A stretch of 64,000 nt of DNA. It comes from Bacteroidota bacterium (GTDB lineage Bacteria > Bacteroidota > Ignavibacteria > Ignavibacteriales > Ignavibacteriaceae). Position numbers and translations under genes: made by a program. Of the stretch, positions 1 through 8,400 are shown piece by piece (the first letter of the stretch is position 1; the number at the start of each line of letters is the position of its first letter). The DNA lies in NCBI GenBank assembly GCA_022573715.1, contig JACZTL010000015.1, positions 1 through 64,000 of the forward strand, given 5' to 3'. The notes beneath the pieces were generated by a model. It did no database searches. It was not told the DNA's origin and worked only from the letters and a program-made list of their open reading frames with translations.

Positions 1-1
1 C

Positions 2-418
2 CCACTGGTGATGTCGGGCGTGTGCGACATTCCGGGGGCGCCGCCGGGAGTTTATCGAGATGGCGGTATTGTCGACTATCATCTGGACATTCCGTTTGCC
101 GTGGATGATGGTATCGTTTTGTTTCCGCATTACACAGACCGGCTGATTCCGGGCTGGTTCGACAAGAGCCTGCCCTGGCGTAAACCTGCACCCGCCAACA
201 TGCAAAATGTGCTGCTGGTTGCGCCCTCACCTGCTTTTGTGAAGACGTTGCCGTTCGGGAAAATACCGGATCGAGGAGATTTCAAACGCTTTGCCGGCAG
301 AGACGACGAGCGCATCTCTTATTGGCGAACCGTTATCGCCGAGAGCGAGCGAATGGCAGATGCGTTTCTTGAGATTGGTGAAAAAGGTCTGCGGCCGGAG
401 CAGGTCAGACCGCTGTGA
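2..418 (+). CDS. Patatin-like phospholipase, C-terminal part (partial)
   Basis: The reading frame is open from the first bases of the window to a TGA at 416-418, so the 5' part lies outside. The visible 138 or so residues contain the motif DGGIVDYH, the Asp-Gly-Gly/Ala signature that supplies the catalytic Asp of patatin-type lipid acyl hydrolases. A conserved-looking tail follows, with a GWFDK..LPWR segment and a VLVAPSP segment. Family knowledge: these enzymes use a Ser-Asp dyad to deacylate phospholipids; the serine half (GxSxG) would be upstream and is not seen. The gene is convergent with the hydrolase at 526-1305. GC content is clearly higher than in the region after 4.5 kb. The family is fairly sure, the specific substrate unknown. 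Confidence 0.75.
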   Translation, partial: PLVMSGVCDIPGAPPGVYRDGGIVDYHLDIPFAVDDGIVLFPHYTDRLIPGWFDKSLPWRKPAPANMQNVLLVAPSPAFVKTLPFGKIPDRGDFKRFAGRDDERISYWRTVIAESERMADAFLEIGEKGLRPEQVRPL

Positions 419-525
419 GTTGGGGATGCCGCGGGAGAGAGACATGGAGTAAGTTAGACCTTAAGAGCAAGATAGGGTATGAGCAGGTACAAAGCCGTCG
501 ACGACAAATGGTATCGATTGTAATA

Positions 526-1305
526 TCACGTATTAAGTTTACTGAAAATGAAGTCTGTCACGATGGTGATAAACTCTTCAGTGGCCTCAAAATGGACCCA
601 GTGTCCGGCATTCGGAATCATCGTGAGTTGGTAATTTGGAAAATGCCTGGCAATCAGTTCTTCTTTTTCCGCAATTCGATGTTCCGAACGTCCACCGCCG
701 ATAAACAAAGTGGGACCTTCATATTTGTCACTTTCCTTTAAGTCAAACCGGCCATCCTTCCAGATAAAATCATGCAGCTCCGGCAAATTGCAGCGCCAGG
801 CATACGTTCCATCTTCCTGCCTTTTCAGGTTCTGCAGCAAGAATTGCCGGACAAGCGGATTTTGAATATTTTCTGCCAATTGTTTTTCCGCGTGCCGTCT
901 TCGCTTGACCGCCGATAAATCAACTGCTGCCAAAGCTTCAAAAATCCAGTTCATTCGTTCCAGCTGCGCAACCGGTGCGATATCCACAACGATGAGTCCT
1001 TCGAGGCGTTGCGGTTTTTTAAACGCAAAGGACATCGCAGCTACCCCACCCATGGAGTGGCCGATTAAGAATGTTTTATCGATGTTTTGTTGATTCAGCA
1101 GATTTAAGACGTCCTCACTCAATCGTTCAATAGTATGGGTTCCATGTGGTGAGTCGCCGTGGTTCCTTTGATCGGGTACCAGGATCTGAAACTGCTTGCT
1201 TAGTTTCGTGGCGGCGCTGTGCCAGTTTTGAGATGACCCAAGCAATCCATGTAAAATAACGACCGCGGGTCCGTCTGCCCCATATTTTCTAATGTTTAAT
1301 TTCAT
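526..1305 (-). CDS. Alpha/beta hydrolase (YbfF/ABHD11-like esterase)
   Basis: A 259-residue alpha/beta hydrolase, counted from the ATG at 1305. The frame stays open up to 1386, but the sequence homologous to the family begins MKLNIRKYG at 1305. Visible motifs are HGLLGSSQNW (oxyanion region, residues 19-28), DQRNHGDS (45-52), the nucleophile elbow GHSMGG with Ser84, and a C-terminal NAGHWVHFE that supplies the catalytic His. This pattern matches the YbfF/ABHD11 group of small acyl esterases acting on short-chain or acyl-CoA esters. It is probably cytoplasmic, since no signal peptide is seen. It is transcribed divergently from hflK and converges on the patatin gene. The exact substrate cannot be read from sequence. 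No strong ribosome binding site precedes either possible start. Confidence 0.85.
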   Translation of the reverse strand: MKLNIRKYGADGPAVVILHGLLGSSQNWHSAATKLSKQFQILVPDQRNHGDSPHGTHTIERLSEDVLNLLNQQNIDKTFLIGHSMGGVAAMSFAFKKPQRLEGLIVVDIAPVAQLERMNWIFEALAAVDLSAVKRRRHAEKQLAENIQNPLVRQFLLQNLKRQEDGTYAWRCNLPELHDFIWKDGRFDLKESDKYEGPTLFIGGGRSEHRIAEKEELIARHFPNYQLTMIPNAGHWVHFEATEEFITIVTDFIFSKLNT

Positions 1306-1621
1306 AAGGCAATTTTCAGAAAATCGTAGGTCAGAAATATCTGAATGACTTGCTGACAGTCTTTGCAATCGGCCCAAATTTGTCAATAATTTTTGTTGAA
1401 TATAAAAAGCCTTTGCATGAAACTCTACATTTTTTTTAAAGAAATTTTGTCCCTCTTTCCAATCAATCAGTCAAATTAGAAAAATGAATAAAACCCGAGC
1501 AAAAGGGTTTAAGTAGTCATCTCTTTAATCTTTAAGCGGGCTTATTAAAAGCTTGCGCATTTCATTCAATTTGACTAATATGTTTTCGAATGAAAGAAAT
1601 TCATATTTAATATAGGAGGAA
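1306..1621. other. Divergent intergenic region, hydrolase / hflK
   Basis: About 316 bases between two divergent genes, noticeably richer in AT than the flanking coding DNA. It must hold the promoters for both the hydrolase and the hflK-hflC-miaA operon. A TTGACT hexamer occurs at 1570-1575 upstream of hflK, but no convincing -10 box sits at the usual distance, so I do not call a promoter. A GGAGG at 1615-1619 serves as the hflK ribosome binding site. The first 80 bases continue the hydrolase frame without a stop but do not look like protein of that family. Nothing else is recognised. Confidence 0.4.
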
Positions 1622-1624
1622 ATG

Positions 1625-2614
1625 ATGGCACGAAAAACAATCAATGTAGGCGGTGAGATCATCGAATTACCTGAGGTGCCAAAAAAAATGGTATTTATAG
1701 GTGTAATCGCCGTTTTAGCATTAATCTTTGTATTCACCTCTTTTTACACCGTCGATGCCGACGAAGTAGGGGTCATTCAACGCGTGGGCGCTTACGTTCG
1801 CACGACATTGCCCGGGCTGCATTTTAAGATTCCATTTGGTGTCGAAACAGTGAAGAAAGTTAGGGTGCGGCTTGTTTACAAGGAAGAATTCGGCTTTCGT
1901 ACGGTTCAGGCCGGGGTGCGCTCACAATTCTCAAGAGGCACCTTTAATGACGAATCCCTGATGCTCACTGGCGACTTGAATTCGGCTTTAGTCGAGTGGA
2001 TTGTGCAATACCGCATTCAGGACCCGGTAAAATATCTCTTTAATGTCAGGAACGTTGAGGAGACTTTGCGTGATGTTTCTGAGTCTGTGATGCGGCAGGT
2101 TGTCGGCGATCGCAGCGTTGATGAAGTCATTGTCCTGGGCCGCCAGGAGATTGAAGATGAGGCGCAGCAGCTAACGCAAGATGTTTTGAATGAATACGAA
2201 ACCGGACTCAAGGTCGTGACCATCAAGCTGCAGGATGTCAACCCGCCCGAGCCGGTACAGCCGGCCTTTAACGAAGTGAATGAAGCGAAACAGGAAAAGG
2301 AACGCATCATCAACCAGGCCTTAGAGGCTTACAACAAGGTTATCCCGCAAGCGGAAGGTCAAGCCAAGCAGGCGATTAGTGAAGCTGAAGGATATGCACT
2401 TAATCGCGTTAACAGAGCGAAGGGCGATGCGGAAAAGTTTTTGTCGGTCTGGCGGGAATATAGCAAAGCCAAGGATGTTACCCGGCGGCGGCTTTATCTC
2501 GAAACGATGCTGGAAGTTCTACCTAATATAGAAAACATTTACGTGGTTGATGAAGAGCAGCAAGGTCTCATTCCATTGCTGCAATTAGGGAAAAAGGAGG
2601 TAGCGTCGAAATGA
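1625..2614 (+). CDS. hflK: HflK, SPFH-family regulator of FtsH protease
   Basis: HflK forms a large membrane-anchored complex with HflC that surrounds and modulates the FtsH AAA protease. This protein has one N-terminal membrane segment (about residues 21-43) followed by a periplasmic SPFH/band-7 domain. A long charged, Ala/Glu/Lys-rich helical region (about 215-290) is typical of HflK/HflC coiled coils. Two ATGs lie in tandem at 1622 and 1625. GGAGG at 1615-1619 is 5 bases from the second and only 2 from the first, so I prefer 1625. It is shorter than proteobacterial HflK because the Gly-rich N-terminal extension is absent. The stop overlaps the hflC start (ATGA at 2611-2614), indicating translational coupling. 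Confidence 0.9.
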   Translation: MARKTINVGGEIIELPEVPKKMVFIGVIAVLALIFVFTSFYTVDADEVGVIQRVGAYVRTTLPGLHFKIPFGVETVKKVRVRLVYKEEFGFRTVQAGVRSQFSRGTFNDESLMLTGDLNSALVEWIVQYRIQDPVKYLFNVRNVEETLRDVSESVMRQVVGDRSVDEVIVLGRQEIEDEAQQLTQDVLNEYETGLKVVTIKLQDVNPPEPVQPAFNEVNEAKQEKERIINQALEAYNKVIPQAEGQAKQAISEAEGYALNRVNRAKGDAEKFLSVWREYSKAKDVTRRRLYLETMLEVLPNIENIYVVDEEQQGLIPLLQLGKKEVASK

Positions 2615-3558
2615 ACAAGAAAATTATTTACGGAGGTGTACTTGGTGTTTTAGCCCTGGTGTTTTTAATGGGCTCACTTTTTGTTGTTGATGAAACGGAG
2701 CAGGTGATCGTTCTGCAATTTGGAAGGCCAATTGGTGAACCGATCACGACGGCCGGGCTAAACTTTAAAATACCCTTCATTCAGGAGGTGAGAAAATTTG
2801 ACAAACGCGTTCTTGAATGGGATGGCGATGAGAATCAAATTCCAACCTCCGACAAGAAATATATTCATGTTGACACATTTGGCCGCTGGCGAATTGTAGA
2901 CCCCCTGAAATATCTGCAATCGGTTAAAGGCGATGAGCTCTCCGCCCAGAGCCGCCTGGACGATATCATCGAGAGCGCCACAAGAAACTTTATTTCCGAA
3001 AACCTGCTCCTGGAAGCTGTTCGAAATACCAATCGTGAGATGCAGACTACGATTGAAGAACAAGGAAGGATCGGGACACAAAGAATCGTCCTTGAAATTA
3101 AAAAAGGCCGCGAGCAGATTACCAGAGAGATTTTGGCAAAGGCCGCGGAGGCGATGCCGGAATTCGGCATCGAGCTGCTGGATGTTCGGATTAAGAGGAT
3201 TAATTACATTGAAGAAGTTCGGGAAAAAGTTTATGAACGGATGATTTCAGAAAGGAAGCGAATCGCTGAAAAATCCCGCTCAGAGGGACAAGGCCGCAAG
3301 GCTGAAATCGATGGTGAACGACAAAAGGAGTTTCAGAGGATTAGTTCTGCGGCCTATCGCGAAGCCCAGAAGATCAAGGGCCGGGGGGACGCCGAGGCTA
3401 CGAGAATTTATGCGAACTCTTTTGGCCGAGATCCGGAATTCTATTCATTTATAGAGACTTTAGAATCTTACAAGATAACGATGAAATCAAATACCACGCT
3501 CATTTTGAGCACGAATACCGAGTATTTGAAATATCTCAAAAAAAACACCCGTAATTGA
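2611..3558 (+). CDS. hflC: HflC, SPFH-family partner of HflK
   Basis: This is the partner subunit of HflK in the HflKC complex that encloses FtsH. It is 315 residues long, with an N-terminal membrane anchor (about 4-25), the HflC-typical start of the SPFH domain (VVDETEQVIVLQFGRP) and a charged helical stretch around 195-260 (EEVREKVYERMISER). The C-terminal FIETLESYK and TEYLKYL segments match the HflC family ending. It begins inside the hflK stop codon and ends with a TGA that overlaps the TTG start of miaA, so the three genes probably form one translationally coupled transcript. Composition matches hflK and differs from the DNA after 4.5 kb. The assignment to HflC rather than another stomatin relies on gene pairing and the N-terminal signature. 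Confidence 0.9.
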   Translation: MNKKIIYGGVLGVLALVFLMGSLFVVDETEQVIVLQFGRPIGEPITTAGLNFKIPFIQEVRKFDKRVLEWDGDENQIPTSDKKYIHVDTFGRWRIVDPLKYLQSVKGDELSAQSRLDDIIESATRNFISENLLLEAVRNTNREMQTTIEEQGRIGTQRIVLEIKKGREQITREILAKAAEAMPEFGIELLDVRIKRINYIEEVREKVYERMISERKRIAEKSRSEGQGRKAEIDGERQKEFQRISSAAYREAQKIKGRGDAEATRIYANSFGRDPEFYSFIETLESYKITMKSNTTLILSTNTEYLKYLKKNTRN

Positions 3559-4496
3559 AGCAAAGCAGAGTACTCTTTATTGTCGGTCCGACCGGAATCG
3601 GTAAAACAGCGCTTTCAATTAAATTGGCAAAACGGGTGAAAGGCGAAATCGTGTCGGCCGATTCACGCCAGATTTATAAATTTATGATTATCGGGACCGC
3701 CAAGCCAACCCATGAAGAGTTGGCGTCGGTCCCGCATCATTTCATAGATATAAAAACTCCAGACGAATATTACAGCGCTGGCCAATTTGGCAGTGAAGCC
3801 CGAATCTGCATTGCCGAGATCAGGAAACGGGAAAAGCAGCCAATTGTTGTTGGCGGGTCCGGGCTTTACATCCGGGCTTTGATCGATGGTTTGTTTGAAC
3901 CCAAAATCGCGGATGAGCTGGTAAAAACAAACCTGAAAAAAGAAGCCGGTGAAAACGGAATTGCAGCGTTATATGATAGGTTAAATACTGTTGACCCCAA
4001 AACCGCTGCGAAACTGTATTCGACCGACTCACAAAGAATCATGCGCGCCCTGGAAGTGTTTGAAGTCACCGGCGAGGCGTTTTCCAACTTCGTCGATTTA
4101 AAGCCGCGGCCGTCAGAATTTGAGCCTTGTATTCTTGGTCTCACTTTAGAACGAAGTGAGTTATACGAGCGAATTGAAAAAAGAGTCGAGGCCATGCTTG
4201 AACGGGGTTTTTTAGATGAAGTTAAAGAGTTGCAGAAAATGGGCTACCCGTCTGAGTTGAATTCGCTGCAGTCGGTCGGCTACCAGGAAGCTTTTTTATA
4301 TTTAGACGGCAAGTTAAGCTTCTCTGAAATGGCGGTCTTAATCAAACAGAAAACCAGAAACTACGCCAAAAGACAGATGACCTGGTTTAGAAAAGACAAA
4401 CGTATCCATTGGATCGATTTAAGTAAGTTCGAGAGTATCAATGAAATAGCAGATTTTAGTCAGCATTTATTTGACAGCCCAGTAGGCCAAAATTAG
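3555..4496 (+). CDS. miaA: tRNA dimethylallyltransferase MiaA
   Basis: MiaA transfers a dimethylallyl group from DMAPP to N6 of A37 in tRNAs reading codons that start with U, the first step of ms2i6A synthesis. The 313-residue protein has the P-loop GPTGIGKT (residues 11-18), the DSRQIYK substrate motif, GGSGLYIRAL and the C-terminal QKTRNYAKRQMTWFR signature. The start is a TTG at 3555 that overlaps the hflC stop (TTGA), which supports coupled translation. Gammaproteobacteria have the same genes in another order (miaA-hfq-hflX-hflK-hflC). Here miaA follows hflC directly and no hfq or hflX is seen. It is the last gene of the GC-richer segment; composition changes sharply within about 20 bases of its stop codon. 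Confidence 0.95.
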   Translation: MKQSRVLFIVGPTGIGKTALSIKLAKRVKGEIVSADSRQIYKFMIIGTAKPTHEELASVPHHFIDIKTPDEYYSAGQFGSEARICIAEIRKREKQPIVVGGSGLYIRALIDGLFEPKIADELVKTNLKKEAGENGIAALYDRLNTVDPKTAAKLYSTDSQRIMRALEVFEVTGEAFSNFVDLKPRPSEFEPCILGLTLERSELYERIEKRVEAMLERGFLDEVKELQKMGYPSELNSLQSVGYQEAFLYLDGKLSFSEMAVLIKQKTRNYAKRQMTWFRKDKRIHWIDLSKFESINEIADFSQHLFDSPVGQN

Positions 4497-4603
4497 CTTG
4501 ACTTTTTATCGCTATTTTTTTAAAGTAATTTAAATCAATTATATTATATAAAATATAACTAAGTCATATTAAATTATTCCACATTAAAAAAGAGTGACCT
4601 TTT

Positions 4604-5302
4604 GTGACGTTTCAAAAAAATGATGTATATGGTGAGGTAGAAAAAATAGTTGAGATTAATGAAGTTATCCAAAAAATAATTAAAAATAAAAACTGGAACG
4701 AAGAATGGGAAAAGAATTTAAAGGTTGTAAAAATATCGGATAGAATTGTTATCAAACCTTCATTCAAAGAATACGAAAAAAAGGGGGATGAATTAGTAAT
4801 AACAATCGATCCGAAAATGTCATTCGGTACGGGAGAACACACAACAACAAGGCTTGTAACTCTTATGTTGGAAAAACATTTACAGAAAGGGGACAGGGTA
4901 CTTGATGTGGGTTCGGGTACGGGTATACTTTCTATTGCTGCAGTAAAATTAGGTGCCAAGTCGGCATTGGCAATCGATAACGATGATTGGTGTTATAAAA
5001 ATGGGAAAGAAAACTGTTTGTTAAATGATGTAGTGGATAAAATTGAAATTAGGAATTGTGAAATAGCAGAAGTAGGCGAAAAAGACTTTTCTCTAATTAT
5101 TTCAAATATTCAAAAAAATGTTTTAGAGGAAATTGCTATAGAATTTAAAAAAAGAATAAAAGAAAATGGGACACTGATACTTTCAGGTATACTTGAAGGG
5201 GATAAAGATGAAATGGTAAAATATTATTCTGCGTTCGGATTTAAACTTATAGATTCTATGCAAACAGATGAATGGATATCATTAGTGTATAAATCAGAAT
5301 GA
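4604..5302 (+). CDS. prmA: Ribosomal protein L11 methyltransferase, N-terminally shortened
   Basis: PrmA trimethylates ribosomal protein L11 using S-adenosylmethionine. The 232 residues visible contain the conserved NWNEEWEKN entry motif, MSFGTGEHTTT, the SAM motif VLDVGSGTG, SNI in place of the usual NI motif, and the terminal DEW segment. PrmA is normally about 280-300 residues, and the conserved NWNEEW motif usually lies near residue 80-90. Here it lies near residue 30, so roughly 50-60 N-terminal residues that bind L11 are missing. The GTG start at 4604 is the first available; an in-frame TGA sits at 4595-4597. The truncation falls right beside the composition break near 4.5 kb. The methyltransferase core looks intact, but function without the N-terminal domain is doubtful. 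Confidence 0.8.
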   Translation: MTFQKNDVYGEVEKIVEINEVIQKIIKNKNWNEEWEKNLKVVKISDRIVIKPSFKEYEKKGDELVITIDPKMSFGTGEHTTTRLVTLMLEKHLQKGDRVLDVGSGTGILSIAAVKLGAKSALAIDNDDWCYKNGKENCLLNDVVDKIEIRNCEIAEVGEKDFSLIISNIQKNVLEEIAIEFKKRIKENGTLILSGILEGDKDEMVKYYSAFGFKLIDSMQTDEWISLVYKSE

Positions 5303-5315
5303 AATTTTTTCCAGG

Positions 5316-5339
5316 TTGTCACGGACCACTCCGTGACAA
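5316..5339. repeat. Perfect 10-bp inverted repeat (hairpin)
   Basis: Two 10-base arms, TTGTCACGGA and TCCGTGACAA, are separated by four bases just after the prmA stop. No run of T follows on either strand, so it is not a classical intrinsic terminator. A degenerate version of the same position (TGTATTATTCTGTAACA) follows the prmA tail copy at 9556. It is probably part of a dispersed extragenic palindrome rather than a gene-specific signal. Confidence 0.6.
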
Positions 5340-5361
5340 AACAATATAAAATATTGCAAGA

Positions 5362-5414
5362 AAAACCTCCGAGGTTTCCCGCCACAGCGGACAAGTCAAA
5401 ACCTCGGAGGTTTT
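5362..5414. terminator. Bidirectional hairpin terminator with a nested inner stem
   Basis: A 16-bp stem (AAAACCTCCGAGGTTT at 5362-5377 pairing with 5399-5414) ends in T/A runs on both strands. It lies between the convergent prmA and subtilase genes, as expected for a shared terminator. Its loop carries a second short stem, CCGC/GCGG at 5379-5390. The unusual nested loop suggests it derives from a repeat element. A simpler version of the same motif is seen at 9615-9631. Confidence 0.6.
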
Positions 5415-5439
5415 GTTAATAATTAAAGTTAATATTAAC

Positions 5440-8400
5440 TTATCTCAGCAAAATCAGTTTCTTTGCTTCGATAAAATCTTTTTTAGTGTCAGTTGAATGG
5501 GCTATTATTCTATAGAAATAAACTCCGGATGCCAAATTACCCGCATTAAATTTAACTTCATAAACACCAATATTTAATACTTTATCTACTAGTGTTTTTA
5601 TTTCTTGACCCAACACATTGTATATTTTCAAAGTAACAAAACTTTGTTCTGGTATAGCATAACGTATTGAAGTTGTAGGATTAAATGGATTTGGATAATT
5701 TTGGTGTAAGACAAATTCTTCTGGAATAATGTTTTCTACAAGGTTGATATCAGTTATTGTTGTTATTGCAAATGTTTCTGACCAGTTTCCAATGGCAGTT
5801 TGACTTTTCGCAATAACTCTCCAATATAATGTACCGTTTAATAAATCTTTAGGGTAAGTATAGTTTGTATCTACTAAGTCACTTACGCTGACTATTAACG
5901 AATCAAAAGATTTACTATTTGATACTTGAATAGTATATGTTTCCGCTAACTCAACCGATGTCCAAATAAATTTAATGTTTTCAACTGAATCCGGAAGTGC
6001 AATATTATTCTCTGGGGAAATTAAAAGAGGTGAACCAAGTATTGAGAACTCACCAAAAAAGAAAGCGGGATCAACTTTATATTCCAAAATGTTCCCTGAA
6101 AGATCAGTAGCTGAAATTTTTAGAGAGACAATACCTATTGCAATATTTGATGGTAGATCAGATGTGTAAGTATTTAAATTTTTATTAACAGTAAGAATGT
6201 TCCAGGCTGCAAAACCCTGCAACTGATAATATAAATTTACACTCGATAAACCACTTTCATCTTCAATTGAGAAACTGACCGACCCTGACTCAGCAGGTTT
6301 TATTATATCAGTAATATTATTGTTTGTAAAAATTTTAAGTGAAGTGAGGACGGGAGGATTTTTATCTGCAAGGCGCGTATCAAAAGTTAATTGTACAGTT
6401 GCCGTTCCTTTTTTTCTTTGAATATAATAATGGTCTGAAGAAATTCTTAAAGTATATTTGTCAGGAGGAACTAACATAGTAAGACCTGCTTTATCAAAGA
6501 TTTTCCCGCTGTCGATAATGCTTGCATTTTGATAAAGTTGGAATCTAAGATCCGGCAATGGAGTCCAGTCATTTAAGGGATAATAAAATAATCTTGTGAT
6601 AGAAGTTCCTCGCGCATCTTTAAGTATAATCTGACTTTCTGTATTCTGCAACTTACCAAACCAATGTGGTGGGCCGTATTTAGCCTTGAATTCAGTTCCT
6701 ATAAATTTATCAAAGGCAGAAGAATCACCCAAAAACCATATTTCTGCTGTATCTTTATTTGTTGCAATAATTGGAGGGGTCTCTAATAATAGAGCCGATT
6801 GTTGTATGTGAAACGGCGAGCCTTCATATTGATAAATCATACTAATGTCATACAGTCCTAAGAATATAGATACTTTGCCGAAATCAGGGTATGGTATAGG
6901 TGTTAAGTAAACATCCTGAACAAATGGAGGTGTTAATGGAGGAGCTTCTGGAAAAAAAGTAAAGGTCTTAAAAATTCCCCAATCATTGAAGTTAGTGCGG
7001 GCAAATATTGGAAAAACAGCAGAGTCACCAGGGTCTAGATTATAGTTATAAGTAATATGTTTAAAGTTATACGGATTATTCGTCTGAGTTATGCCTGAAT
7101 TCAAACCTTGATCTAAATAACCGTTAAAACTATAAAATTTTTCTAGGGGTTGAGATCCCAGGGTGTTTGCCTTCCACTCCCATAAATAGTTATTACTAAA
7201 ATTCGAGAAATTCTTTTCAGTAGAAAAGCCTCCAGTAATAAAAGTCCCTAATTTTGAGGCTTTGTGAATAAATATTTCGTCGCCCACATTTACAAAAACA
7301 CTATCGCCTTTTTCATCAAGAGTCTGAAGTTTAATTTTATTTTTCGCCTCGTTTTTTTTTATATCAATTATACTAAGGGAGTTAATATTTATATCCTCAA
7401 TAAATATATGCGTTTGTACATCAGGATAAGAAATATTTAGATCATAAGTATCCTGCGGTAATAATATTGACATTTGTGTACCAGGATAGGCTTTAAAATA
7501 ATATTTATCTTTCCGATTATGAATAAATACTACCCAGGGTTCCTCATCAAAATTAATTTTAAGTATAGGGCTTTTTAATAAGGCAAATGGAATTTTTAGA
7601 GTATCTAAAGATGACATAGCAATTACTTGCCCGGTATAAGCAGGTGGGTCAATGTTTGCAAAAGGCAATATACTGTTGTTGACAATTGCTGAAACGGTAA
7701 TACTTTTTATTTCATTTGGGTTAACAACAATTGATTGCGGGTCAAATGTAATATTAAATCCCGTAGGTAAATTTGAGCTTAATGAAAAACTATAAGATTT
7801 TTGAATTGAGGAAAAATTATAAATCTTAATTGTATCAATAACAGTAAAAACTGATTGACTTAAGTCCACAAATCCAAAACTTAAACTTGCAGGACTAATA
7901 AAAGTGTTTGCTTTTGCGGCACTATAAACATCAAGCCTTCCATTTCCCTGTGTCCAAATATCCTTACCAATATCCTTAGCTGTTACCATTAAAACAGATT
8001 TAATCATTGCAGGTGTCCAATTCGGATGCAACTCAAGGATTAAAGCAGCTGCGCCTGAAACGTGAGGTGTTGCCATAGAAGTACCATTGTAAGAAATATA
8101 TCCACCACCCATTTTTGTGGAATTTATTCCAACTCCGGGAGCTAAAATGTCGGGTTTAATCCCGAAAATATTATTCGAAGGGCCACGTGAACTAAAATCT
8201 GCAATTACATCATTATTATCTGTTGCACCCACGGTTAACGCAGTTCTTGAGTTACCGGGGGAACCAATTGTTTGATATAAGGGTCCGCTGTTTCCAGCAG
8301 CAATAATACTAATAACTCCGGCAGACGTTGCATTATCAACTGCTTGCGACACCGGATCATCGGGATCTCCAGGTCCTCCTAAACTCATACTAATAATATT

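Noticed and set aside
1562-1620. Promoter for hflK built on TTGACT at 1570-1575
   Set aside because: No -10 hexamer at 16-18 bases; the nearest TATTTAATAT lies too close to the ribosome binding site.
2017-3244. Long open frames antisense to or out of frame with hflK and hflC
   Set aside because: They overlap well-conserved SPFH genes entirely, show no family motifs, and are explained by codon bias of the real genes.
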